A stretch of 64,000 nucleotides of DNA, from NCBI GenBank assembly GCA_963514095.1, contig OY741272.1:24755230-24819229 (forward strand). Reading direction: 5' to 3'. This DNA comes from Eutrigla gurnardus. Taxonomy: Eukaryota > Chordata > Actinopteri > Perciformes > Triglidae. Each line of letters opens with the position of its first letter. Position 1 is the stretch's first letter. The position numbers and the translations under genes are program-made. Shown here one piece after another: positions 25,526-39,132 of this stretch. The notes under the pieces were generated by a model. The model was not told the DNA's origin. It saw nothing but the letters and a program-made list of their open reading frames with translations, and ran no database searches.

Positions 25526-28500
25526 CAGTGAGTTGTGTGTGTGTGTGTGCGGTATTGGGTGCATCCTTGGTGGAGCAGGATGGGCAGTTTTGCAGCAGTC
25601 TGGATATTAATGCGAAAGCAGACTTTGACCCCCCCGAAGCTCAAGAACACACCCAAAACCAACTCTGAGCAGTCTGTTCCACAAGACAGAATGGGGTGGA
25701 GGCAGGGTGGAGGCGGGGTGGAGCGATGACGATGTCTGCTTGAAACCCAGTCTAAGGCAGCGCTCCGTCCAACTGACGTCTTCCTCTGTCTCCGCCTTCG
25801 CTTTCAGTTTTAATGTCTGCTGACTTTTCTTTTTTTTGCCCTCCATATCAACAGTTTTTCAGCTGCAAAAGAGTGAAGTTAACTCACTTCACATTTTGGA
25901 TTGATAATAGTTATTGGGGGTAAAACAATTGTGAATTGCTACCTGTTGCATCAATCTAGGGATCTCACAGTTGTCTAAGAATATAAGTCCATGAAAAAGA
26001 TCAAGTCTGAAAGATTCCCCCGTTCTACTTGTGTTTGTGTTTGCATGTGTGTCTCAGTGTTAACATCATTGCCTTTCACTTTGTGTTTGCATATTTGCCG
26101 TCCTTTTCAAAAGCTCAGGTTGCGATGCGTCACAAAGGCGTCCAACAAGGCCACCGTTCGAGAAGCTCGCACTTTACGTGGCGACCAAAATCCATACCGC
26201 GCCGGATCCACTCCAATCAATTTGCCATTGTCCGACGCTTTTTGGTCCCACGCTTGCACTCATCTGTGTGTCCTCCCCCATTGTTGTCCGTGTGGGCTTA
26301 CTGTTCTCATATGTTGATCTCATTAGAGTACATTGTGTCCAGCTGTCATTGTTGATCCTAATGACATAAGAGGAAGTGTGGTGCGGCGGGGCGTTTCTAA
26401 CTGTGTGTACACGATAAGCATTCTGGAGAACGGCTGCTTATCAGGTGTGTGTGTGTGCGCCCCTGCATCTCCCTGTCGTTGGCAACTGTAGTCAAAGCGG
26501 CGCAGGCGTGATGCACGCGTCGGACGCCGACGGTGCAGTCCGGCCACGGTGCCGCCGCCGGGTTATGGTTGGTCACGTTTTCAGCCCCCCCACTGTTCTC
26601 ATTCTATGCCGCCGCACACACAGAACAAATAGACTCAACATTCTGTTGCTGTAAGGGCATTTATTACAAGGCCTCTTTCTATCCCTCTCTTTCTGACTTT
26701 CTTTCTTTCTTTCTCGGCGGGGAGGAAGTTGGGCGCTGTGCTTTGTGCACAGGCAACACTCGTGATTTGTTTAATAAGAAATCCAGCTCCAGCAAAAAAA
26801 AAAAAAAAACCCCGCTCTGCAGCCCGGGCCTCCTCCTCCTCCTCCTCCTCTCCTCCACCCCAGCGCCTTGGTTCACCGCCTGGTTAGTCTGACCTGGCAG
26901 TATAAACAAGGCAAATGTTTTTCTCACGCCAGCCGTTTTATGACCACACTTACAAAAGTTAATGACGGCCTCCTTATCTGCTGACAGTTGCCCGGGGGAA
27001 CCAGGGTTTCCAAGCTTCACCATAGATTAGAAATGCTAATATTGTAACTTTAACTGCACAACTTTTATAAAAGGAAGTTTAGAACCACCACACAGCTGAA
27101 TGTGCGTCTCTCTTTTTGTCCTGCTGTCCCCGTGTGCTTCTGTGTGTCTGTCCTTATGTATTAACGAGCGCCGGTCGAACACGTTATCTCGCAGCTAACA
27201 CAACATGTTGTATCTCTGGCTGTTTGCTTCCAGGAAGGGGAGAGTTGAGGGAGTGTCGCGTTGCTGATTTACGAGCCAAGAAGTCCTGTTTGCGTCTGTC
27301 AAACGGCGTCCTCGTTTTCCTCTTACGCTGTCAATACGTGAGACGGTATATTCTGGTCTCTTTTTGTGCGTTTGGAAGAGCGGTGGAGAGACACGGCGAG
27401 CCACCATTTCCAACTGGACAAATACTGTGTATGAGCATGAGAGCTGATGGAGCAGCAGCCTGCATGACAGTATCTCCCCGTGAGCTCGTCTGATGCATTA
27501 TTCTATAAATACTCAGAGATGAGAGAGCTAAAAAGGCAGAGCGGGATGGTCAATAGTGGCCGGGGCTGAGTGAGAGACTATGCGGTGTCCCTGCTGAGGG
27601 CAGAGGAGACGGGAACTCGAGGCCATAATGCCCATGTATACGTAGAGATGGAAGAAAACCTGACATGCAGAGCGCCGGATGAGTGGAGCACAAAATAGAT
27701 TCATAGTGAGTCATATGCTACGACCTTTGCAGTTGACCCGACTGTCCAGCCGTGGGAGAGTTCGGAGCACCGGGTTAGACGGCATCAAACTTCCAAATAG
27801 GAAATGTTTCTCCGGAAAAGATTCCCTCGGAGAATCTATAACGGGTTGAACTGTGGCTGTTCCTGCGGTCCGACACTTGACCGGACACATAATATTGGGC
27901 TTTTCCTCTAGTTTGTCTTCCATCTGTATGCATCGTTTAGAAAAGGGATGGCAAATAATGCAACACCGACATGAAGAAGGCAGCAAGGGGTGAGATAATG
28001 CTTTGTCTAGACAGTCAGAAGTTTCACTTGCATGCTGGCGATTGACCCCCTTCCCCCCACCACACACACACACACACCAACACACACACCCTCCAGTCTC
28101 TCAGACACTGGGATGTCCAGTAAAGAGACAGGGTCATCAGAGCGTCTCCGTCGGTGTCGGCTGCCATTAGGCCTCAGGAAGTAGTCCAAATATATCCAGG
28201 CCAGAGAGCATCGACCGGACAGACCGGACTACTGTCTCTGTCTCTCTCTGTCTCCAAGGTGATGGCTGGGGTTATATATTTTTAAACTCGTGAGCCCGAT
28301 TTTGTTTATTTCTTTTCATCTCAACCCCAAATTATGATTTGTATTAAAGCACAAAGCTTCGAGGAGAGGCACGGTTTTATATTAAAAGGCTCTTTGTAAT
28401 TAGAAAAGGGACAACTTGGCAGGTTTGGTGGTGTCTAAAGGCGTCCTCACCAATACTCTCTGTCATAGTTGTCAGTGGAGTGTAAATGACGGGTTTAATA

Positions 28501-31500
28501 AAGGAGAGCAAACAGAAGCAGGTCACCGGCTAGAATGTGAGGGCCACTCGTGGCCCCTGCTCTCCACGCTCTGCTCGACTTCCCTCCCTTTCAGTCCGTC
28601 TCTCGCCCTCGCATGGCATGCAGAACGGCCCTGATCCTCCCGAAAAAAAGAAGATTAACAAAGCCCTGACAGAGAAGTAATCTCTCCGAAAACATTGACT
28701 CCTACCATTTCAGCATGCTCCCTCTAAACAGTGGGAAAATGCCTGTCTGGTATGCTTAATTGCAGTATGCGGGACACACAGTTTTCCTTTAGGTATGCTA
28801 AATGGAAAGTCTTGGCTACTGAAGGCATTCCAACATTGTAAATGCACAACAATGGACCTTTACAGTTTTTGCACTTGGCATGGGGTGCAGAAATTTCAAA
28901 TAAACTCAAAAGACATTTTTCAGGGGGAAGGTCTTTTAGCGGCGTGTTGTTTCTGACAACAGCATAGAGGGTTCTGTTGTTCAGGTTGTAAATCACAAAT
29001 ATGTTTGAACCTCGGCTTGGATGAAGAGCGATTCATGAGGCCTGGAGCCGCTTTTCCCAAATGAAGTATAATTGGTCACATTGTTGGTGCCTGTGTATGT
29101 TGTCATGAGATAACATTCCAGCCGCTTGACCTCTTTACTTTTGGTCCATTTAATTACTTATCTTTGTTCCATGCGTGGCTTTTAACTGTACCGCTGTTTG
29201 TTCAGCGTCGAGCTTTGTGGCGAAAACCAGCTGTGCAGACTTTATTTACAAAGTCCAATTTCAAGAATGTCCTATTTGTTTCTAAACATTTTTTTTTTGT
29301 CAGCCTTTATTTTTCGAGGCGAACATGTGTGGCCTTCAGGTCATTGCACCACGTTTGGCGATGTCAAGTGAACCCTTTGACCGCGGTTTTAAAACATGAC
29401 AGAGAGTCAATGAGTGACTAAGATCAAGCGTCGAGGAGGAATTCATGTGATGCTAATGCAAAGAGCAGCTACAGCCTGGATCTGGCCTTGTGCAACCCCC
29501 CGAGCCGATCCGTAATCACGCTGCCAGATATGTAAAGCTGGAATTTTCCATAAGAGGAGCAAGCCGGCTCTGTGTCTGTCCGTCCATCCGTGTGTCCGTC
29601 CGTCTGTGTCGGTGATTATCCCGTCACCCACCGTCCACGCGGCTCTCTGACGCAACCCATCATTCAAATTATTTTTAGCGTTAAAGTCCAGGCACAGGAA
29701 TTGGTAATCCAAGGAGTGACATCTGGCCTTCGGGGCTTATGTGATTAGCAGCGAGCCTTGCCCCTAATAGCATAGCGGGCGATCTTCATTACCTCTTTGG
29801 ACTAGCCTACAGGATGCTTGTGAAGTGGCATGGACGTGGGCGCTGCAGCCCAAAAAATACCCCAAAAGACATACTAATTGTAAATATGTCATGATATGAT
29901 TGAGGCTTAAGTATTACAGGACGCGGGGATGCTACATCATCTAATGCGCGACACCCACCTAGCTTAGAGTGAGCCCTCATAATTTGCACTGCAGCTTCAA
30001 TCCTGCAGCATTAGGGCTAAGACCAGATGACCACGCAGATAACTAAGTCCGAGCAAGGCCACAGAGCGACTACAAAAAAAAAAAAAAAAAAAAAGTCTAA
30101 AAACGGAAGAGGAAGAAAGGTTAGGGGAGTTAAAATAAAACAAATGATGCAAAGTGTAGTGGAGTGCTGCCAACTTCCTACTGAATTAATCATCATCACC
30201 ACTCAAAAGGCTAATAATGACAAAGTGAGCGGGCTCGTCCCCCTCCTCTCTGCTTTCAACCCACAGTTCTGGAAGTCCTCCCATTTTGCTCCTTTAATTA
30301 TCTTTAAACAGAGCAAAGCTTACCCAGCTTTCACAAATGTCTGTTAAACATACAAAAAAACGCATTTTTACCCTCCAGCTGCAAGTTTAAGTGGCGTTTC
30401 CCTGATTCCTCCGTCGATCAACAGCGATGTCTGATTGTGGGCACCAGCGGGCCAGGTGGAAGCTCTTAGTTTGTTAGTAGTAAACTCATTCTGGGTTTAC
30501 TGGAAAAAGCGTGTAAACATAGCATTAGTACAAGTCTCTCATAATCTTTCCTTATGCTGTAATGATCATTTCAACGTTACAAACAAGGCTGTTTTTTTGC
30601 AAAGCGAGAGATAAAGAAAGGGGACTATTTTTGGGGGCAGTTTGTTTGCTTGGAGAAGCTTTTGCTTATTCCGAGGCAGCTTTTTCCCAGGAGTTCGGTG
30701 CGCGGCCCTCGCTGCAGTTTCTGCTTTTGTTTTGTTGTCTTCGGGATCTGTACTGAGGGAGTTCAGTCCCCCCCCCTTCACCTTTCCCCAAAGTGAGTAA
30801 TTGTGCATTTATAAATGCAAGAGCTGGGTTGTGTAGTGGGGAAGGAAATTGCAATCATTCTTTGAGCCTTTTTTGTGTGTGTGTTTTTGTGTACAGTGTT
30901 TGCCCCGCTGTCTCCGTGGAGTGTCCAATGAAAGAGTATTCTTTTAGTATTCACTCAGCCTATTTACATCGCTGCTGATGGGAACAGTGGGCAAATGGCA
31001 TTTCCTCAGCATGAACCAGTGGTTTGCATAAGCGCTACTCGATCCAGGCCTGCTTATCTTTCTGCTAAACACTCTGGCCTTTTTATTTATGTTATAATAC
31101 AATATCAAAACATTACATTGTATTTAAAAAAAAGACAATCCCTTTCCCACCAATTTGGGTGATAGAAAAGCTCGATGATAGAAACATACCAAGCTAATGC
31201 TAAATGACATTTTCAGAGCTTAGTTAATGTGTTTTACTCCACTATGACGTTAAAGAGTTCAGGAGGTTAACATGCTGGTGCATCAGCGTTTACGCTCAGT
31301 GTTTTAATGACCTGCTCTGACCCGAGCTGTCTTTATTTAAAGACGCCGGCTACCACTCGTGTTTCAGACACTCTCAATTTCCTAACCTCTCACTTTCATC
31401 CCCCTCCTGTCCTCTCTGCCCCCCCCTCTCCACCCTCTCGTCACAGGTATGGCCTCGCAAGTGCAAGTGTTCTCCCCTCACACTCTCCAATCAAGTGCCT

Positions 31501-34500
31501 TCTTTAGCGTGAAGAAGCTGAAGGTGGAGCAGAGTTGTAACTGGGATATGACAGGGTACGGCACACACAGCAAAGTCTACAGCCACAACAGCAGCAAGAA
31601 CTTGTCGGCCGCCAGCGGGCCCCTCGGCATCAACGGCTCCCTGCAGGTCGCCAGCTCCACGCTACCCTACGAGCAGGCACTCATCTTCCCAGCCAGCGCG
31701 GGCCACATCGTGGTCGCCTCGGCCAGCAGCACTTCGGGGGCTGTGGGGCCTCTGCTCGGCAGCGGGGGTGGAGGAGGAGGAGGAGGCGGCGGCAGCAACA
31801 GCAGCGGCGGTGGAGGCGGCGGCAGTGGCGTCGGTGGCGGGGTCGGCATTCACAACCTGACGCGCCGCAGCACGGTCAGTCTCCTCGATACCTACCAGCG
31901 ATGCGGGCTTAAGCGCAAAAGTGAGGAGCTCGACAACAACAGCAGCGTGCAGATCATCGAGGAGCACGGCCCACCGATGATCCAGAACGGGGCGGCCAGC
32001 GGGGCCACGGCGGCCACGGTGGCCACCGCCACCTCCACCGCCACCTCCAAGAACAGCGGCTCCAACAGCGAGGGGGACTACCAGCTGGTGCAGCACGAGG
32101 TGCTCTGCTCCATGACCAACACCTACGAGGTGCTGGAGTTCTTGGGGCGGGGGACCTTCGGGCAGGTGGTCAAGTGCTGGAAGAGGGGCACCAACGAGAT
32201 CGTGGCGATCAAGATCCTGAAGAACCACCCGTCGTACGCGCGGCAGGGTCAGATCGAGGTCAGCATCCTGGCGCGGCTCAGCACGGAGAGCGCGGACGAC
32301 TACAACTTCGTGAGGGCCTACGAGTGCTTCCAGCACAAGAACCACACGTGCCTGGTGTTTGAGATGCTGGAGCAGAACCTGTACGACTTCCTCAAGCAGA
32401 ACAAGTTCAGCCCGCTGCCGCTCAAGTACATCCGGCCCGTGCTGCAGCAGGTGGCCACGGCGCTCATGAAGCTGAAGAGCCTGGGCCTGATCCACGCCGA
32501 CCTGAAGCCGGAGAACATCATGCTCGTGGACCCGTCTCGGCAGCCCTACAGGGTCAAGGTCATCGACTTTGGCTCGGCCAGCCACGTGTCGAAAGCGGTC
32601 TGCTCCACCTACCTACAGTCAAGATACTACAGGTAAGAGCTGCAATGTTGGAATGATAATAACGCCGTTATGATAAGGATTTGGAAGCGACATTGCTGAT
32701 GCAAAGACGGAGTTGTGTCCCTCTGTTTGTTCCTGTTGGTTTTGTTTGGAGGATCATTGTGCTTTCTGCGTCTCATTTGTTTTATCCCGGCTTTAACAGG
32801 AATTCTTTCCTCATGATTATTTGGCCAAACACTCAGATTTGCTGCCAGCCTCATGAGCTGCTGCAGAAACTCTCCGATTCTGCCTTCCCCATTAGCTTTG
32901 TTTACCCCCGTAGTTACCCCCCTCCCTCCAGTGTGGGGTAGAACAGTAAAACTTTAAGGCTTGCTGAGTAGCCAGCTGCTTATTGTGTTTAATGTGATAA
33001 AACAAGCATGTTGTGGTGTTACTTTGAAGATTATCAAATGGCTGCTTAGTTCCTCTAAAACTTGGTGAAACTCTGGCAGTGACATGTTTTAGTCTCTTGG
33101 AGAGGTTCAGGGGGAAAGTGTTTTTTGCTGGTTTTCTAAAGAGAGTTTTTGAGAGAAACTCCCTCATTGAAGAAGGGCACCAATCATGTGGGGGTGGCAG
33201 CCTGCCCACCGGCTTCTATTCACCCCTCGGCTCCCCAGGCTCCTGGACCCTCAGCCCCCCATCACCGTAGCTGGCTCCCATTTCCCCTGAGATAGAGATG
33301 AGGGGTCAGCCCGAGTTCTCCTGTAATATGTGCCTGTAATCCACACCGGCGGGCCCTGCATTAGAACCAGATGAGTCTCCGGGAAGGCCTTTTTTTTCTT
33401 TCTTCTCCCTGTACTTCTGAAACGCTCTCCTTTTTTTTCTTCTCCGCCCGTAGCAAACAGCGTGTTTAGGTTTCAGCGGAGGCAGCGTTGGTGGGGGGGC
33501 GTGTCAGGAATCAAACAGTGTCCATGTCCGTACAGAGGGAAGCTTTGTTTGGGGGCTCAGGCTCGGTGCCGGGGCAGAACAGGTGTGTGTGATCTATGCT
33601 ACCACACACGTAAACACACACGTATACCCTTAGAGTAGACACATGCCAGGTGGCGGCGGCGGCTCTGCCGCTGCACATCGTGTAGATTCTTGTGGTTCCC
33701 GTTCAGTTTATTCTGAGTTTTCTTATCTTTACAGTTTATCTCTGGCTTCTTGAGCTTCACTTAAGACCATCGCTTCCTGTTAAAACAGGAAGGCAGCAAG
33801 ACTTACAGCAGCTCTGAAATCCTTTTATCACATTTGACAGGTGTATTATTTTATCCGAAGCTCTTAGCGTTTATTGAACTGTATTTCATCAACACTTCCT
33901 CCCCCAAAACAACCTCCTAAACCTTCTAATATATTAAGATCCCTGTATGGGAATGGCATTGTTTGTCTCAGCGGGGGCAGCGCTGTTATATCAGCTCAAG
34001 TAGCTCATCCCGAAGTAAACATCGGTAGCCCGTTGTTGCTCCTGGGCTGTAGGTCAACAAGCAGGCCGTAAAACGTTGCTGTTTGTTTTTCTCGGGGAGT
34101 GACGAGTGCGAAGCGGGAGAGATCATCCCTTCATTTCCGCTTGGCGGGCGGAGGAGGATAGAAAGGGCCGACGTTGACCACGTAAACCACCGTGAGGCGT
34201 CGGGAGTGTGCAGAATCATGCATGTACAGTACGTCAACAAACTCGGAGTGTGTTTGCTTTACCTCGGTGTGTGAGGAATGAGGCAAGTATTACAATTCTG
34301 ATTCAAAAGAATGAGCTCATGGGAGAGACCGCAGCACGACGGGTGTCTCACCTCTCTCGCATGCCCGTTCGGGCTAGCAAACAAACTTTGGGCTCGTGGG
34401 GTTGGAGGTCATGGGGAGTTCAAAAGCATAGAGGAGAACATCAAATGATCTTTTGATGATTCTCCGATGAGAAGATTGCAGGATGGTTTCTGTTTCTGTT

Positions 34501-35082
34501 CTGCGGACGATACGTTTACAGGGTAGAGATTACACTCAGGTGGGGCTCGCCAGCTCCAACCTGCCGGCCTCGTTCTACTCTTCATCGTACGACGGCGTGT
34601 TAGGGCCACTGTAGGGGGTAATATTCAGAGAAACAAAGTCGCAAATTTGCAGGTTTATAATGTAGCAAATTTGCGACTTGTCATAGAGGAAGTAAACAAG
34701 TTGCTTGACTGGATGACAACAAGTGAAAGCTACCGTTAGCATCTTAGCTCAACCACCCGATCGATAAACACCCATAAGATGACAATTTGGACCGTATAAA
34801 AAAATATATACATTAACCATCAACAGCCATCACCTTAACGAGGCGTTGTCACACGTTGTGATGTATTAGTTAGCTAGCATGGGTTGTTAGCATCGTAGTA
34901 AAGTAGCAAATCTGCTACTTTACAAACTCGCAAATTTGCCCCCCTCTCTCAACTACGTTTCTTTTTCCTACAGTGGCCCTAATACGGTGTTGTAAAAAGT
35001 AAAAGATATATGTCTTATTTTAGCGCATTTAAGTTGTTTTTTCTTCCTGACAACTTTCATCCATTCAGTAGGAATTTTCACA

Positions 35083-35146
<64 letters not shown>

Positions 35147-35423
35147 CTGTTTGCATTTTGGATGCCAGAGATAGCGTTGTGTGTTGCTGTACGAGCGTTT
35201 GCAAATGACTTATGGATTTTCCACAAGGTTGACTCATGCAAATGAAACACCAGTATTCAAGGTAAACAAGTGATGTGCTATTTGCAAGAGCAGCTCTCAG
35301 GGTGCTTAGGGTTTCAACTTTGTTCGCTCCGGTGCTTAGCGAATATGGGCTCATGTAGCTGAGCTCATCTATTCTCGTCAAATAGGCCTGTCTGTAGCAC
35401 TTCTACACCCTACACCCTACACA

Positions 35424-35466
<43 letters not shown>

Positions 35467-38400
35467 TTATTTGAATGTACCTTAAGCCCTCTCTTTGTCC
35501 CATTCTCAATAATTGTGTTTACATCCTCATTATATCAACTTGTGACCCGACCCCCCCACTCCCATTTCTTTTTTACCCTCCTCTCGTCTCCTTGCCTCCT
35601 TCCTTACCTCTCGCCTATAGCTAATGATGTAACAGGTAAGCTGGCTAGTCGAGCTGAGCCCCTGTGCCAGATAAAGGGATTATTGTCTCGTCCCACTAGG
35701 GCATGTTTGTCCCATTTATCTCATCAGGTACAGGTATAGGCGCCGGTTGATGGCTGGAATGCAGCGAGACATTATTTAAGTTTATGTTAAGTTTTCCTGA
35801 GGCGGTGCAGCTGGCAGGAGGCCGACCTCGGTGGTGTTTGCTGGTGAAGGAAGTGCAACGTGCAGACAGAGGATACGTGCTTTCACCCTACCTGACTGTC
35901 TGCTGGCCTGTGCAAAGGCCTCATCGTTCATTTAATGGGATTACAGCATCTCCAGAGCGTCTGTTTCCGTGCCTTCATGTATCTCCAGTAGAGGTCTGCA
36001 CGGGTGTCTGGTCCGGCTGACTACCAGAGTCTAGCCCCACGTACCGAGGCTGAGTCCTCACCGCAGCGGCCCCATGGTTCGAATCCAACCGCCGGCCATT
36101 TCTGCAATGTCATCCCCATCTCTCTCTCTCCCCCTTTCACTCTCATTCTCTCTCAATAAAAGGCAAAAAACAGCCCAAAAATGACCTAAAAACTCAGAAA
36201 AAATAGATGTGGCTACATTTTTTTTTTTTTTTTTTTGTGCACATACAGAAATGCTTTTCTCACAGTGGTAGTTTTACTTGCCTAATTGAAAGAAGACTGA
36301 GGGAAAGAGACGGATCAATTTCCTGTAATAATTAAATATCTTAAATATTAACAACCCGGAAGCCTGAAGCTGTTGTACATACTGCACACATGTCGGCCTG
36401 CCAGCTCGTACCTGCTCCACATCACCGGCTTCATACTTCACCAGGTGTGTCAGACACCTATGGTGCAAATACTGCAGTGGTGGAGTAATTAGCCTATGAG
36501 ACGCTTTATGGGGGGAGGGGGGGGGCGTTAAACAAATGAGTCAGCGGTGCCTGAGAGGGAGGAATGGGCTCGTTGATGTCACCAGCGATCTGAGTGGCCC
36601 CACGTCTGTACTCTTAGTGCTTATTGGTGTGAAGTGAAAAGGCCTCTGGCGAAAGAGATCTTAATGCATCCAGATGGAAACTTCATGAAAAAAAAAAGCT
36701 CATATTCCCGGAAACTCTCCGCACTTTACTTTTTAGAGGCTGCATCTTTTTTTATTCATGTTAGCAGGCAGGGATGGGTGCAGCTGATGCTCCGCCGGGG
36801 ATCTCAGACTCCGCCGGGCTCATGTCGAAAGCCCCTAATAACTGATGAAATATGTATCCGTCTCCATCACGGGCGGTGCAGAGTCGCTGCTCGGGCCGAG
36901 ACGGGCTGAGTGTAAGACGAGCCCCTTCGCCCCCCCCCCACCTGTCTATCTGTCTGTTGTTAGGCGTTTCACAAGCAGACAGACAGGGCCAGGCGTTCCA
37001 GCACATTTACCATGCCTCCGTGCGAACATCAAGGTTTTTTTTTTTTTTTTTTTTAATGAATGAGGTTGCTATTAGTTACTGTTCTGTGAAGCGTGCGTTA
37101 AAGTGTGTGTGTGTGTCCCACAGATGGAGAGAGAGGTAGATAAACGCACGGATCCGGTTGCCACGGAGGAGAGATGGATTAGAAAAAGCACAGAAAGGCA
37201 GATTGACTCTGCTGTTAATAGAGCGAGTTGTTTATGTGAAGATCCTGGAGAATGTATCGTGAACGGGAATGGGGGGGGGGATGGAGGTGGGGGGGGGGGG
37301 GTAGAAGGTCGTTGTTTTGCATTCCTCACCAGCACCTGGAACAGCGCTCTTTCCCCCCCAAGCCTTGGCAGATTATTACTAATGCAGATGAGCTTTCATT
37401 AAGTTCAGCTTTTTTTTTTTTTGCTGACTTTTCTTGGTTGCTTCCTTTTTTTTAATTTTTTCAAAATTTCACTCCAGCTTGCGGCCGCTCCGGGATTGCT
37501 CCGTCCTGTTGTTGTTGACAGTAATTGCTGAACTCATCGGCTGTTATCAGGAACCGGCGTATAAAAGAAAGACCCCTAAAATGATAATTACTGCTCCCCC
37601 TGTATTCACTGCTGTGCTTTTTTTTTTTTTTAATGACAGTCATAACACCTTAGCATGCGTGACAGAATCCTAATAAGCTGTTTCTCATTTATGGTTCGCC
37701 TCTGGGCAGCTCTTCCATGTGTCTCCGTGGAGGAGCCGGGGCGAGCCGGAGACAGGTAGCAGCTAAGCTAATTAACTACCGGGAGTGGAGCATATGCATC
37801 GGAACATACAGCCGTCCACCACTCACCGTCAGTTTGGCTATTTAATGAATGAGAATTATTTAACTCTTAAGGAGAAAAGTGAGGCCACTTAGCTCATGGA
37901 TGCACCTATCAATACACTCTGATGGCTGCCCCATGGTGTGTGTGTGTTTGTGTGTTTCCTCCTACGATAAGACGGAGCTTTTCCGAGTTCCACCACATCG
38001 TTTCATCCTCGTCTTTGTTCTCCCTCGCAGTTCAATTTCCATACATTTCCCAGGATATTAAGCTGACGGAAATTAAGCTGCCTTGATAAAAACACAGCGA
38101 GCCGCCCACTTAAGCTCAGTGAGGCTGCAATCTGTCTGCTCTTTATTGATTGGCTTATTTCAAACATAGGATTGTTTTTTTTATTTTTCCTCACCAGGGC
38201 TTTTGGGGATGGTTGTGTTGGCGGCACGCAGGCAGGAAGTTCTTCAACCTTACAGGTGTTTTTTTTCTTCTTTTTTTTAAGTGGGAGGTCATTAAAATGT
38301 CCAGACTCCACTGTCGGGTTACAACCACAGAACAATGGGTGGATTTTTCCCCTCTAGTCTGAAAATCATTAACTGGACGGGTGAAATTTCTCTCCATGTT

Positions 38401-39066
38401 GCTATAATAATTTTCCTGCTTTGCCACAGATTTGTCTCTTTTTTTCCCGGAGTGGAGCACCAGTGGGATGGCAGGGTGATAGCTGCCATCAGCGTCTGAC
38501 TGGCACAGGTGCCCCTGGGTCTAAATAAATCATGAGGTCTCCTGCTGATCCCCCCCCCCTCCTCCCTTTCCACCATTCCTGTATGCCCGCCATCCCTCCG
38601 CAGGGAGCTTCAGAACGGGGTTAGCCCCCACCACTTCTCGCCGCCTCAGCTCCTTCCCGCCCTCCTTCCCTTTCTCCTCGTTCTCACCTTCCCTTCAACC
38701 CCCCTCACCTCTACCATCCAACTTGCATGAATATTTAAAAGCTAGCGCCAGGATGGAAAAATATGCAGCAAGGGCAATGAAGACTTGCTCAAGAAAGAAA
38801 GAAAAGAAATGTTCATTTTGAGACCCTGACTTCATCAGGGAGGTCATGGGAGCGTTGATGACATTTAGAGCGGTCCAGCTACGGAGGCAGAGTTATAAAG
38901 ACGGAGAAAAACAGAGAATGTCGGCGGGGGGGGGGGGGGGGGAAGAGACAGACAGGGCAGGAGAGACACTGAGAGAAACTGATCCAAGCTATAGCTGTCC
39001 AGCTGGGGAGGGGATTGGGGGGATTGGGGAGGCCCCGGCAGGGACCTGCAATTGGCTCCATGCTGG

Positions 39067-39132
<66 letters not shown>

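Larger units (their letters stand above)
15975..31446 (+). other. hipk2: hipk2 intron 1 (15,472 bp)
   Basis: Donor GTAAGA, acceptor after a long pyrimidine tract ending GTCACAG, phase 1. Contents: C-run with pyrimidine tract at about 16009-16040, G4-type GGGAGGGAGGGAGGGG at 23280-23295, SINE remnant at about 19990-20120, GT/AC arrays at 21026, 24412, 25208, 25458 and 28063, a (CTT)n tract at 22247-22375 and poly(A) at 30074-30094. No nested gene is recognised. The open frames are low-complexity or chance. Confidence 0.9.

Noticed and set aside
25399..25668. Cys-Val and His-Thr repeat frames over GT/AC arrays
   Set aside because: Direct translations of dinucleotide repeats, as at every other GT/AC array in the window.
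31662..32585. 307-codon open frame on the reverse strand
   Set aside because: It lies exactly opposite hipk2 exon 2. Its openness and its Val/Leu/His/Arg-rich composition follow from the G/C-ending codons and glycine tract of the sense gene.
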